Shown here: in pieces, positions 1-11,300 of the stretch
Numbering within the stretch: the stretch's first letter is position 1
Layout: every line of letters begins with the position of its first letter
Assembly (NCBI GenBank): GCA_020543525.1
Contig: JAHYIO010000023.1
Location: forward strand, 62,001 to 126,000
Direction: 5' to 3'
DNA from: Coriolopsis trogii
Lineage: Eukaryota > Basidiomycota > Agaricomycetes > Polyporales > Polyporaceae
DNA: 64,000 bases
Program-made: the position numbers and the translations under genes
Notes under the pieces: generated by a model
Seen by the model: the letters and a program-made list of their open reading frames with translations, nothing else
Database searches by the model: none
What the model was told of the DNA's origin: nothing

Positions 1-119
1 GACTAAACCCTTGGCGTACAATGTACATCACTGGCTCAAACCACTACAGTCGCTGATTTTGTCCAGATACCTCACTCTCAAGCTTCATGTCGTTCTCACT
101 ATGCGTCGACGTCGTCGAC

Positions 120-1359
120 CTACGCGACCGCGATCGGCTGCCCACCGCCCTCCTCCATCCTCCCACCGCCGACCGCCGACAGACCAGACTCGGGCCCGAC
201 CTCCCGCCTCCTCGCCTCCTCGAGCCTCCTCTTCTCGTCCTCGAGCATCTTCGCCTGCACCTCGACCCGCGTCGGCACGATCCGCCTCCTCGGACCCGCC
301 AGCGCAAACTCGAGCCTCTCCACGCCCAGCGCGCGCAGCGTCTTGCGCTCCACGAGCGAGTACCCGTCCTCCCCCTCCCCCTCCCCCTCCTCCTCCGCGC
401 GCGCAAAGCAGAACGGCGCCCGCAGCGCAACGGGCGGGTTCGTGATCACGCGCGGCACCCGCAGCACGTTCCTGCTCGCCGAGTGGAGCATGAGCGGGTG
501 CATCACCACCACGTCGCCCACCTCGCCCGTCAGCTCCACGAACCGCGTGCACCGCGCCGCCGCCGCGAGGTGCGAGTGGAAGCCGGGGTCGCCCCGCGCC
601 TCCTCCGCGCTCGCGTACCGGCCCGCGTTCGGCGCGGGCACGAACGCCAGGTTCCCGGGCACGACGCCCTCGGGGTGCGCAGCGAGGTAGCGCGCCGTGT
701 GCGCGATCCCCTCGGGCGCGACGTACGTCCCGCCGCCCATGGGCGCGATATCGGAGAAGAGGGGGACGACGAGGAGCGCCTGCTCGGGCGAGTCGAGAAA
801 GTGCACGAAAAAGTCGCCGTCGACGTGCCAGTTGTCGAGCTCCGTCGGGGGCACCGCGCACCCGCGCGCCTCGAGCGCGGCCGTGCCCAGGTTCACGATG
901 AACGAGTCGCCCCAGGCGGAGGAGTCCGGGTCGATGCGGTCTTCGCCCCCGAGGAGCTCGACGATCACGTTCCACGCCTGGATAGGGGACCTGGGTCAGC
1001 GCTGTGGATCATTCACGAGACACGGCACGCGCCCCTCTGGCCGTCTCGGAGAGCGCATACAAGCCGATAGATTACCGAACACGAGCAGGGTTAACAGACG
1101 TGCTCACCTTTGGGGCGAACTCGGAGACGGGCACGCGGGTGTGGGACGGCATGTTGGTGCGCTCACGGACCCAAGTCGACTTGTCGTTGGGGTCCATCCC
1201 GAGCCGCGTCCACATGTCCTTCGTGAACTCCGCCGCCTGTTCTCTCGAGAAGGCGTGCTTGACGACGAGGTAGCCGTTTTCCAAGAAGAACTCCACGTCC
1301 TCCGCTGCGACCGCACGGCAGTGCAAGGCACCGTTACCGTACCATCGACGATGCGGCAC
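120..1359 (-). CDS. Phytanoyl-CoA dioxygenase (PhyH) family protein, 5' end unresolved
   Basis: Fe(II)/2-oxoglutarate dioxygenase of the PhyH family; the substrate cannot be read from sequence. The last exon is 120-977 and the exon before it runs from 1108 to about 1359; the intron is 978-1107 (GTGAGC donor, CAG acceptor, phase 0). The upstream exon has the family start (EDVEFFLENGYLVVKHAF, then MDPNDKSTW). The downstream exon carries the facial-triad metal site HVD in NWHVDGDFFVHF and a distal histidine in VVMHPLMLHSAS. The C-terminal tail is an acidic, Glu/Arg-rich extension containing an EGEGEGED run. No in-frame ATG exists before this exon back to a TGA near 1480, so at least one short 5' exon lies upstream; an ATG at 1436 (MSTLAR, followed by GTACGC) is a candidate. 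Family is confident, 5' end is not. Confidence 0.8.
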
Positions 1360-1436
1360 AGGTGGTGTTGGATCGGCCGAGGTCAGGACGTGAACGTGTA
1401 GGGCGAGGTACGCGTACGACGAGCCAGAGTGGACAT

Positions 1437-2651
1437 CGTTTGACGTACGATGTCGAGATGTGAACCCCGAGCCGTGTCATGCGATGGTACCGCCGGCCGC
1501 GAGCCACGCCAACGCAGCGGGCAGACACCGAAAAAATCGCCCAGAAAAGAAAGAAAAAAGGCAAGGAAAATCTAGATCAGGCCCGCAGTCCCCTCGAGCA
1601 CTGATAAGCAAACGACGGGGCACTCACGGGTGAGATGCTTGTACTCCTTGACCATCCTTGCCGGTCCCTTCGAATTCTCGCGTGCGTCGTCGGGGACCTA
1701 GGTCGGGTGTGTGTCTGCTCGGTGCCAAGTACGTATGCGCCGTCCGCACGCCTTCGCGTGTACAGTCCACAGCTTGCGCCAGGCGTTCCAGAGAACACCC
1801 CGGACGGTATATAAGTACGCGGCGGATCTTCGGGCTGGCGTCATACCGGTCAGCTGTCCCATCTGCCACTCGCACGCTCAATCTGTGGACGAGGGGCATG
1901 GGAGGACACGCGGGGGAGGCGTCGGCATTCTCTGGGTCATGCTACCGCGTTCTCTATCGTATACGGCAACGCTCACGTACGAGAGTGTGAAGTTGAGGCG
2001 CATCGGCCGTCCTAGACTGGTCGGACATGTCATAGAATCTGCGGGCTCAGAGGAATAAGGTACGGACCGGGCTGTGGTCGTCTTCCGATCGGCTGTCCGT
2101 GGTCGAACGTCTCCCAAAGGCATGGAGATAAGCCAGGAAGGCGGCGGCCGTTGTGAAAAGAGGCCCGCTATACAAGGATGCACCAAGTGACTCTCCTAGA
2201 TCGGGCTCCGCAAGTCTGTAGCTTTTCTAGTGTCGACGTCATGCTCCCGCCAGAAGATCAGCGGAACGGGTGCAGAAAAATAAAGATGTGCGTGGGTGCA
2301 CATTCAGCGAAGAGTGGAGCGCGCACCGGGGCCGTAGAGAATATCGACGGCGAAGAGGCTGATTTTGAGGGCTTCACGTAACGTGTGTCATCTCTTGAAG
2401 CGCGTGTGAGCTTATTGCAGCCGGCCGACAAGACGGCGAGCCGCGATGGCGGGCTCGCCGACAGATGAATGTGCTTGATACAGATCAGCAGAGATATTAT
2501 TACAACTTGGTTAGCTACGAGAAACACACGGTGTTCCTGACTAGAGGAAGGCCGTTCGTTCCCCCGTCAGCTGGCACATAATGCATAGATCAAGCAAACG
2601 CGTACATGGCTCTGTACCCCAACGAACGTGAGGGAATTTACCCATCTCAGT
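1437..2651. other. Intergenic, no gene recognised
   Basis: This stretch probably holds the 5' end or promoter of the dioxygenase and the 3' flank of the small gene at 2652. Only short open frames with neither family motifs nor consistent splice phases are present. A TATATAAG-like string occurs near 1808 but no gene could be attached to it. Confidence 0.5.
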
Positions 2652-3120
2652 TCAATTTCCAACGCTTGCATTCTTGAAAACGGAGTCATCGAACGGATCT
2701 CCGAACTCTACGCTCACGATCAGCACCATCGAGATTGAACGTGCGGACATCGGGACGTGGTGCATAAGACAATGGCGAGAAACACTCACGGCTCCTCAAC
2801 TGGTCAACCAAAGCCGGGTCGACAGTGTCGTCCCTCTGCGATCTGGACGGCCCAGGGCCCTGTTCCCAGATGCTACCGCCAGCCCGCACATCCTTCCTCC
2901 TCGACTTGGGATCGCGAGCACTGGATGCTCCAAAGGCAGCGCCTCCAGGAAGACGTCTCTTAGATGAACCTCCGAAGAGGCCACTGAAGCTACCAGGACC
3001 GTGCTGGAAAGAGTATGCGGATACGTCTTCGCGGATGGCGAGTTCCTCGACTTCGTGGTCAGGCGCATCGTCGGACGAATCGGAGAGAGCGGGCGAGGCT
3101 CTTTCGATTGGAGAGCTCAT
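2652..3120 (-). CDS. Small orphan protein, two exons
   Basis: Exon 1 is 2790-3120 and exon 2 is 2652-2707, joined by an 82-nt intron (GTGAGT donor, GTAG acceptor) that keeps the frame and gives 128 residues. The start is the ATG at 3120 (MSSPIERASP). The protein is polar and disordered at the N-terminus with acidic and Ser stretches (LSDSSDDAPDHEVEE), then has a conserved-looking core with LPGGAAFG and SIWEQGPGP, and ends in a compact QFGDPFDDSVFKNA tail encoded by the second exon. The tail is in frame only after splicing, which supports the model. I do not recognise the family. It is divergent from the mitochondrial gene at 3358 and may share a promoter with it. Confidence 0.6.
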
Positions 3121-3357
3121 GGTCGGGGTCGTTGGAGGCCGAGTAAGCGGTGGTAGTGAGAGTGCTTGTAACGACGACGGTCTGAGCGCGCCACAGTCGA
3201 GGACACACGCGTCTGACAACCGCACGTGCACGCGAGCCCAGGCGACTATGACGCGCCGTCGCGCCGCGCCTCCACGCCCGTCTCCCAGCTGCTCTCTCCG
3301 TCTCCAATTGCCCCCGCCTCACACTCGAATCTCTTGACCGTCCAGGGGACCGGCGAG
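3121..3357. promoter_or_regulatory. Short divergent intergenic region
   Basis: 237 bp separates the ATG of the small minus-strand gene at 3120 from the first in-frame ATG of the plus-strand gene at 3358, so both promoters must lie here or overlap the 5' UTRs. No clear TATA box is seen. Confidence 0.4.
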
Positions 3358-4539
3358 ATGGTTGCGACTAGTCTTGCGCGCACAGCGACGCGTTCCATGC
3401 GCATCGTCGCCCTTCCACTGACCCCGCACTGCAAAGTCAACGGCAAACCCATCGACCACCTCACATACTACCACTTCCTCACCCCGCCAGACGTCAAAAA
3501 GACAAACTCTGTGCTCAACAAGGTCGTAGCGAAGGCGTCCGACTTATGGGCTGGCTTTGGCAAAGCACCGGAGGGTACATGGAAAGTGAGAGTCATTCCA
3601 CTTTCCGCTGGCGATATCGAGTCTTCGTGTCTCAACCGATTCTTTCCCCTTCCAGCGCAAGTCTTTCCTCTACGGAGAACGCCTGATAGACCGCCTGGAC
3701 TTTGAGGAGCTCGCTCTCAAGTCCCTTGATCCATCCCTCGGTCCCAGACTATCCAATATCGTGCCGCATGCCGAAGAACCGAAAGGTTTCCCCGTGGTAT
3801 GTACTGTCCACGATCAACATGCTAGCCTTTCCAATCCATTGACACAGATCACACTGCCTCTTTGCTTCACCATGTCCTCTGCTCATCTACGTTTTGGAAC
3901 GTGATTCGTACACCTCGTCTCGTAGATCCCTCTCGTCTACCCGCAATCCGTCTGCGCGTCACCCGTCCCGCATCTACAATCCCTCGTTGAAAAACGGACG
4001 CCAAGACACAAAAAAGGATTCATGCTATGGCTGGCGATCTCTCCCCTTACTGCGCCCTTCGCACTCATCCGTACGTCCCCCACACTTGATTGCGCGGGAA
4101 TACTGACTAACTAGTCAATTTAGCTATCATTCCCAACTTCCCCTTCTTCTTCTGTGTCTGGCGTTCATGGTCACACTACCGCGGTGCGTGAATGCATGAT
4201 GTACATCATGTCCCCATCGTATTCATACGTTTCTTCACGCATATAGCATACAAAGCCTCGCAGTACCTAGAAGGTATCCTCCACCAAGGAGCCATCGTCC
4301 CGGAGGAAAGCCCTCAACTCGACGCGATATACGCCAAGTACGCTCCGTCCTCAGAAGAAAAGCCTCCTCCATCGGCAGAAAGTGCGGAGGAGTCATCACC
4401 CAAATTGCTCTTGACGAAGGACGCCGTTCCTGAGCTCGCAAAGACGCTTGAGCTTTCGGAAGACTCGACATTCACCGCTGACATGTACCGTGCGTTGGAG
4501 CAGGCGCGATTAAGACTCGAGGACAGTCCGAAGAAGTAG
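3358..4539 (+). CDS. Mitochondrial K+/H+ exchange-related protein (Mit_KHE1 family)
   Basis: Member of the fungal family that includes yeast YDL183C, linked to K+/H+ exchange in the inner mitochondrial membrane. Five exons: 3358-3585, 3656-3796, 3926-4070, 4124-4183 and 4247-4539; all phases close, giving 288 residues. Family hallmarks are the N-terminal MRIVALPLTP, the TYYHFL segment, KSFLYGERLIDRLDFEE, the hydrophobic region around FMLWLAISPLTAPFALI and PNFPFFFCVWRSWSHYR, then KASQYLE. The tail is acidic and Ser/Glu-rich. The open frame continues upstream to 3226 without an ATG, so the start is 3358 (MVATSLARTATRS, an Arg/Ser-rich leader suited to mitochondrial targeting) or the internal Met at 3397. 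It is divergent from the 2652-3120 gene. Confidence 0.85.
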
Positions 4540-5042
4540 ACGCCTCCCAGACTTCCTACCGGTACGAGGTTGGACTCCGGACAATCAGCTACTTCACCTA
4601 GAGCATGCATCATGTTGTCGTACATCCTGTCCACTACTCCCCATCTTGAATGAGGGTTTCGATCCTTGGGTGCGTCGTTGCGCGCATCCTCTCACATTCG
4701 TGCTCGCATGATCCCCACTTAGTCGACCTTCGTCTGTAACATGAGCTCGTCAAAATTATGTCAACGCCCACGAGAGCAATACGTGGATCAGGCTTCGCTC
4801 TCGTATCCGTACTTGAACGACGGTCGACCTCAGTTACAGCCCGTATACAACGTAGCAGAGCATCTGCCATCACACGAGAACCAGGGCCAAACTATACAAC
4901 GAGATACCCACTCGGACACTTCGTGACCGATAGCCTACTAGAATACGGCCCTGTCAGACCAACTTCGCCCCGCATACGGTCACAACGAACCCTGCTCACC
5001 ACGAGTATCCTCCTAGACGTGTCCTCTCGCACACTCTGTACC
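4540..5042. other. Convergent intergenic region
   Basis: Lies between the 3' ends of two convergent genes. It holds only their untranslated flanks; no additional gene is seen. Confidence 0.5.
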
Positions 5043-5534
5043 TCAAATCGCGATCGCCCCTTGCGCCTCAACGTCCCCCGCCCCAACGCGCCGCGCCTCC
5101 CGACGACCCCGCACCCTCTTCACGAACCCGTCGACGCGCCCGGCCACAGCAGAGCGGTACACCATCTCCGGCCCAATCGCCATCCCGCGCCCCATCCCCT
5201 CCAGCAGCTTCCCACACCCGTAGACCATCGCCCCGGCAGCGGCGAGCCCCGCCGCGGCGACGATCGCGGGTGGGATCACGACCGCGACGAGGCCTTTTCC
5301 GAGCAGCTTGAGCACGGTCTTGCCCTCGGCCCCGCAGGTTGCGGACGCGCCGCCCGCGTTGCTCGCGCAGTCGTCCGCCGTCAGGCCCGCGTCGGGGCGG
5401 GGGCCGGACACGTAGGAGAGCGCGGGGCTGGCGGGCAGCGCGGTGTACTCTGGCAGGACCGTCGGGTTGACGTCGGGGACGGACACTTTGACGTCGTCCT
5501 TCCAGTCCGCGGGCTCAGTGTTGATGTTCGACAT
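5043..5534 (-). CDS. Small hydrophobic orphan protein
   Basis: An uninterrupted 163-residue frame starting at the ATG at 5534. The N-terminus is polar (WKDDVKVSVPDVNPTVLPEY), followed by a Cys-containing Ala/Gly segment and then a long hydrophobic, glycine-zipper-like stretch from about residue 72 to 110 (VLKLLGKGLVAVVIPPAIV, then AAAGLAAAGAMVYGCGKLLEG) that could form one or two membrane helices. The tail is basic (KRVRGRREARR). Codon use is strongly GC-biased like neighbouring real genes. I do not recognise the family; a small membrane or organellar protein is an inference. Confidence 0.55.
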   Translation of the reverse strand: MSNINTEPADWKDDVKVSVPDVNPTVLPEYTALPASPALSYVSGPRPDAGLTADDCASNAGGASATCGAEGKTVLKLLGKGLVAVVIPPAIVAAAGLAAAGAMVYGCGKLLEGMGRGMAIGPEMVYRSAVAGRVDGFVKRVRGRREARRVGAGDVEAQGAIAI

Positions 5535-6991
5535 TGGAAGGTAGGAGGGGGTGGTCGGGTACGACTATGAGAGGATCCTCCTGGCCTGGGGCAGAGAATG
5601 TGAGTATCAACCGGTCATCGGGATGGAGGAAACAGTGCCTTACTGTGCTAGTACGCAGGGTGGGTTAGTTTGTTGGTGAGGACTGCGCGAGGATGCGCGA
5701 CATATGTACTCCAGGCGTAAGGGCGTCTGTCTTGTGCGAAGACGCGAAGGGCTGCGGAGGCTGAGGACATTTCTCGTTCAACGCCAAATCTCTGACAAAC
5801 ATCACCGTTCCCCGAGCGGCCTTAACTGTGATCAATAGTACTTCACGCGTCGCCGGATTGCTATCGGTCTGGGTTCAACAAGAATCAATGGGAGATACAT
5901 ACTAGTAAGCCCTGCCCTTTGAAGTAGCACTGAGCGTTCGCAGATCTTCCAGCGACAGCGGTTTCCTGATAGACATACAAATGTATTTTTTCTGCGATAA
6001 CCGTCGAATGGAAAACCAGGCAAGTACAGGGAAGATCCCCCGACAAGGTGGAGGCAGGAGTGGATGCGCAGCATGACATCCGGCGCGCAGCTGAATATCG
6101 AGCGCTGCGCGATACGATGGCGTACATTATGTTGCCTTCGTGTGTATATACCCTACGCCCGCAGTCTGTGAAACCCGAAACGGCTGCGATCCTGAGACCT
6201 CTCGAAAACGTAGGCATTGTGCCTCTTCCACTGCGGAGAGACCCACGTCTGCGCGTTGGGCGAAGCGCACATGCCCTAGCGCCCTATTCAGTGACGACAA
6301 CAACAACACCTGAGCTCATGAGCCCTGATGACAGGCACTCACCTGAAGTGATTGGAGCAGCCTCCTCGCCTAGATACCATGCCGCAGTTTATTTCACGGT
6401 ATTGAGAGGCACTCACCATAATGTCTCCGAAACTCAATGCTCCCCTCAGATGTGTCACCCGTGGTAGCCACGATAGCAGGGAAGTAGTGTCAGCCTTATT
6501 TCCATGACAAGTAGTACGAGACATTGATAATGCTATTGTATTTCCTACAGCCAACTCTAATAATCCATCTAAAACACAACGGCGGTCTTGCCTGCTATCA
6601 GACCTATAAATCGTGACCAAGATTTATAGCTCTGATAGCATGCGGACTGCCATTGTTCTGATTAAGATCAATGACTCGAGGTGGAGTCTGTCACTCTGGG
6701 AGGCATGATCGCTTCCTAAAAGCCTGCAATCTTGCGCCAGTGGGCCGAACGAACTCGCATAATGGCTACTCAGTCAACGACTAGCGACTCACCATATGCT
6801 AACCTGTCATCCATATCGGCGTCGAGGATCGTCTCCATGCTCGGCACGCACTCACACGAGCCCATGATAGGATCGGGTGCGTCCAGAATTTGAGATGCCT
6901 CGCCATACAACACGGCATGTGATCGACTGTAAACACGAGTGCCAGTTAGCAGTAGCTTTTGCGATAGGCCAGGATGCGAGTGATGATACCT
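5535..6991. other. Gene-free stretch of about 1.45 kb
   Basis: Contains several splice-donor-like CACTCAC strings (minus strand) but no exon with consistent frame, domain or composition. It is more AT-rich around 6470-6720. It may include a long 3' flank of HRI1 and a decayed sequence; nothing can be named. Confidence 0.4.
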
Positions 6992-7738
6992 TCACCAGAC
7001 CTTGATCGCCTTGACGATCCATGTGTATCCATCACGCTCGACTTCGTCCCCTTCGTTCAGCTCCTTCGACCAAGTAACGTCGCACGCCATCGGGGCTTCT
7101 CCGATTTTCGCGACATTCTGCCACCCCTCGCTCTCGGACCACGCCCATCGCTGCACAGAGACATCCTGACCGTCCCTCACGATCCCCTGGCAGTACTGTC
7201 CCACGCGTGCAATCATGCCCCGCCTCGGCTCTCCCTCCCGCCCAGTCTCGAGGAACACACTCACGCGCTTGTCTGCATGCGTCTCGGGCCCGCCCGCAGG
7301 GAGCACGGGCACATGCCGCCACGCCTCCTCGTAGTCCCTCATCTCCCCGCTCTCCGGATGACGCATTCTGCCCCGCTCCAGCGAGACGTCCGGCATGGTC
7401 GGATGCGGGCTCGAGACCCCCGCATCTGGCTCCGGCTCCGTCGTGCGCGAATCGATGTCGTGAGTCCATTCGCCGCGTTCCGCTGTGCCTACCGAGCGTC
7501 CAGCAAAGCCCCAGTCGAGCTGTGTGTAGTATGGGGCCGAATCGGAGGGTGACGGCGATGTAGGCTTGAGTAATCGGAGATCGACGAAACGCCGGTTGGA
7601 CGCGGTCAGGACGAGCGTCGAGGTCGGTTCGGACGCCTCGTCTGGGAACTGTAGAGACAGGTGTGATCAGAGCGTCGACGCATCGAGCGAAGCCTGATAC
7701 TGTACCCAGCGGATGTAGAGCCGCTCGGAAATGGACAT
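6992..7738 (-). CDS. HRI1: HRI1 family protein
   Basis: Homologue of yeast Hri1, a conserved fungal beta-barrel-like protein of uncertain function reported to interact with translocon and kinase partners. Exon 1 is 7706-7738 (MSISERLYIRW), the intron is 7649-7705 (57 nt, GTACAG donor, ACAG acceptor), and exon 2 is 6992-7648; together they give 229 residues. Family features are LTASNRRFVDLRLLKP, the central QLDWGFAGRS, WTHDIDSRT, the PESGEMRDYEEAWR segment, FLETGREGEPRRGMIARVGQ and the terminal GDEVERDGYTWIVKAIKVW. Length and order fit the family. The start is fixed because only splicing out 57 nt joins MSISERLYIRW to the body in frame. Confidence 0.88.
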
Positions 7739-8331
7739 CGTAGTCGCAAGTCAAGTAGTCTCGGAGGAGGAAGCGCAGGGCGAGCCTTATCTGATCGGGC
7801 GCCTATGCCTTGTGTTTAGGGCAAGTAAGGCATCCGTGTTTCCTCAAGCTCCTACCAGAGCCGATGACGCAGTTTCTGTCAGGTGGACCTGGACCTCGTA
7901 GACAATAGGGTGGCTGTCCTGAAATCACATACATCCCACCAAAAACGTCAAGTGTAAAAGAGGTGGACCAGTCGAATATCGACAAGATCATCGCCTCGTG
8001 TATTTGTTAGAGACAGACCGTACAAATCCGATTCGTAAACTGTCGGTACAAGGAACCGGCAGGACTTGGGAAAGACTTTGCCAGGGCGCTGCTAAGATGC
8101 TGCGCTCGAGTACCACAGACGAACGAATTCGTAGACGGTTACACGTATCCGGGGGTGGCGATGGTCCTCGCAGGAGCGTAGAGCGAGCAGTGACGCGACC
8201 TCGGAATCTGCACGTCGCCTGTGGAAGTCGTCCCGGTCTATACAAGGTGGAGGGGTTGGAGATGAGAGGTGAACCGCGAAACAGCGACGAAATGAGGACG
8301 CAAAGAAGGGAAATGCTAAGATGAAGGGTGT
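7739..8331. other. Intergenic, tandem minus-strand genes
   Basis: Upstream region of HRI1 and 3' flank of the following minus-strand gene. A short polar plus-strand frame at 7998-8324 has no ATG-led model or family features and is not called. Confidence 0.4.
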
Positions 8332-11300
8332 TCAAGAGCTGGCCAGGAGACCGTACTTGAGAGGGTCGTCAGGCAGCGGCGGTTGGACGATCGTCGGGAT
8401 GACGACAAAGACCAAGAGACTAGGCCATAGCCAGCTCCACCAGGACGAATGGCGCTTCGTCAGAGGCCAGACAGAAGATGACCGTGTCGCAACGCAGAGA
8501 TCCTCGCGCAGCACGCGGAGAGTAGGAGCGACCATGCGAGAATGAATGACTGAGAATCCCTGGTAGAGCTCTCCGAAGCACGAGGAGACTTGCTGCCACA
8601 CGTTCGTATCGGAGTGCAACGGCCAACGCTCCGAAGAGGGAAGATCACAGTCGTCGTGGTCGGAGAAATCCGCGCTCGCGTTCACAGAGTTGTCTGCAGA
8701 GTCATCCGAGAAGTCGTCCAAAGAGTCGTCCTCCCAGTCCACGGCGGTAAGGAAAGACTCGCACGAAGGGAACGATGCGAGGCTGCTGGAGCTAGCTACG
8801 GAGTGGAAGTCGCCTAGGCTGCTGCTGGACTCGAAGGTGCCGCACGAGTAGAAGCTAGTGCACGAGAGAGATTCCATGAGGCATATGAGCTTGCGTGGTA
8901 GGGATGGATCGTCCTCGCAGTCGCCGATGGAGGTCCGGCTGGCTGAAGGAGAGACGACGGCGTTGCATAGATCCTCGTCCGCGCCTTCGACCTGATCGCT
9001 TGAGTTCCGGTACGACCACAAGCAATCGTCGACCAGTTGGGATGACTGACAACTCGTGAGCCCAATGTGCGCCAGAAAGATAGACTATTGGGACGTACCT
9101 CTGTAGACGACATCTCGTATGTATCGTCCGAGACATCGGAAAGCTCCGATATGCTATCGAACGATGTCATAGGTGAGATCGCCGGCGAAGTCGGGAGGCT
9201 ACGCCAGGCGGGGAAGGCTTGAGGTGCAGACTCCTCTGATCCGTCCTCCGAATGTACTGAAGCGGCTGGTATGTCTCCTACATCTGGCTCGGAGAGGTAA
9301 GACAGCTCTGATGGGCTGCGAGGCAACAGAAGCGACGGGATCGCCTCAGGGAGGGTGGCTGCACGTGCAAATGAGTCAATCAGAGTCTTGATCGACGTGG
9401 AAACACGACTCACAAAGGTCGATGGAGGTGCTAGGCGTATATATCCACTTGTGCTTCGCCCCGCTTGTGGGGTAGTTCGCATCAACGGAAAGCTGGTCGT
9501 TCTGGGGCTCAACGACCTCCTGCTTGATGTGCGAAGATGCTGGAAGAGCACGGTCGCTCGTCTCAGCGGGTGCTGGGGTCTTCTCCCGGAGAGTGGCTAT
9601 ATGCGCATATAGTGAGCGAGTAAACTCGTCGAGGGCATGTAGTGATAACGTACAAAGGTCGATAGACGTACTAGGGGTGTAGACCCACTCGTGCTTGGAC
9701 CTACTACTAGGATAGGTGGCGTTGCTGGCTGGGGAAGAGGGGGAGGGTTGGCATACAGGAGCCTCGGAGACTTCCCGCTTGATACGCAAGTTCGCGCTGG
9801 CTGTAGATGCAAAGAGGTGAGCTAACCTGCGTGGCAAATCAAACGACACTCGCACAAAAGACTCACAAGGAGCAATGGACGGAATGGGCCTGTTCGCATG
9901 GACCGAAGTGAGGCCATTCGGAGGGTGCACTGCATTTGCAGAGGGGACAGGCGGAGGTTGGTGATTGCTGGCGATAGGAGCGGGGACAGACCCAGCGACC
10001 GAGAACATCGCAGGTGGTTGCAAACCCAATGAGCTATCCCCCATCTCAATCTCAACATCATGGGGTACGACCGGGATCAGGCTTAGCTGCAATCCCGAAT
10101 GCATGATCGTGTCCTCATCTAGCATCTGGGGAACAGGAGCTGCGGACGGCTTGAGCGTTGTGACCACATCGCTTGCCGCCACCCAAGACTGACGGACGGG
10201 CCTCGGTACATGTGCGGGGTATGAGGAGCTAGAAGAACGCAATGCTTGCTGTGAGGGTGCGGCAGGAAGACTTGCTGCGGCCCGGGGAGGTGGTAGGACG
10301 ACCTCCTCTGGCTCCGGCTTGACCTGGACCGCCTTCTTCTTCGACTTGCGTATAGGCTTCGACCATGCGACAATGGTGACTTCGTCGTCATCCTCGAGAT
10401 GTACCGGAAGCGTCTCCTTGCCCTTGCCTTTGTTCATCGAACACTGCTTTGAAGAGGACTGGCCGTCGGTGGGGCGACGGACTGTCGTGACGAGTGGCAG
10501 ATGATTGGTGTGGGCATGAACAGACGCAAAGTCATCCATCTCGACATCAGCAATTGTCGGCGATTGCGGCTGGACCGTGCTAAATGGTATCCTGAGGCGA
10601 GAACCATCGTCAGAGTGGCGGAGAAGAGCTAAATCCTCCTCGCTGCAGGACTCGATGCGGATCCTCGGGCTGTTCGGAGGTTGAGCGGACGACATCGCAG
10701 ATGTCGGCATGTGGCACTCGTTACTGAGGCTTTGCAGGCGTGCAAGATCTTCATCGCTGCAGGACTCGATGCGAATCCTTGGACTTGCAGGGGCTTGGAA
10801 GGTTGTTGCAGTCCTCTTGGGTGCTTGGGACTTCAACGCGCAACGAGTGGGATTCGAGGGTGCGGCTGGTACAACTTCGGGCACGGAGTGAGCTATTTGC
10901 GCACGCTCCTTCCCTTTCCTCAGCCTGTTAAGCTTGCGAAGACCGCCATCTTCGAGGTTGTTGACAAGCTCGGCCTCTTGTACCGTGGAAACATCTGAGG
11001 TACCGATGGAAGTATGAGGGGCCTCTGATGGGATACAAGTGTCGGACATGTCCACGTCTTCGTCGAGAAGGGCACTCTCGACATAGTGCGCAAGTCGAAC
11101 GAGTGGCCGAGAAATATGTGCCCGGGTACGTTGCACATCTGGGCTAGGCGGAGTGTACTCGAGAATGGAAGGCTCGCGGTATTCGGACTTGGTAAGGATC
11201 TGTAGGATGGGGCTGGCGGGAGTGGACGTCAAGAGGAGAGGCTCCATGGACTCGAATCGGATCCGAGCTGGGGTGGAGGCCGTACTTAGGGGCTCAAAGA

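Noticed and set aside
85..1070. Long Arg-rich open frames on both strands overlapping the dioxygenase exon
   Set aside because: They are shadows of a very GC-rich coding exon; composition is Arg/Pro/Ala-skewed and no family motif appears.
3226..3357. N-terminal extension of the mitochondrial gene beginning at 3226
   Set aside because: The codon at 3226 is GTG, not ATG, and the extension has no ATG; the start was placed at 3358.
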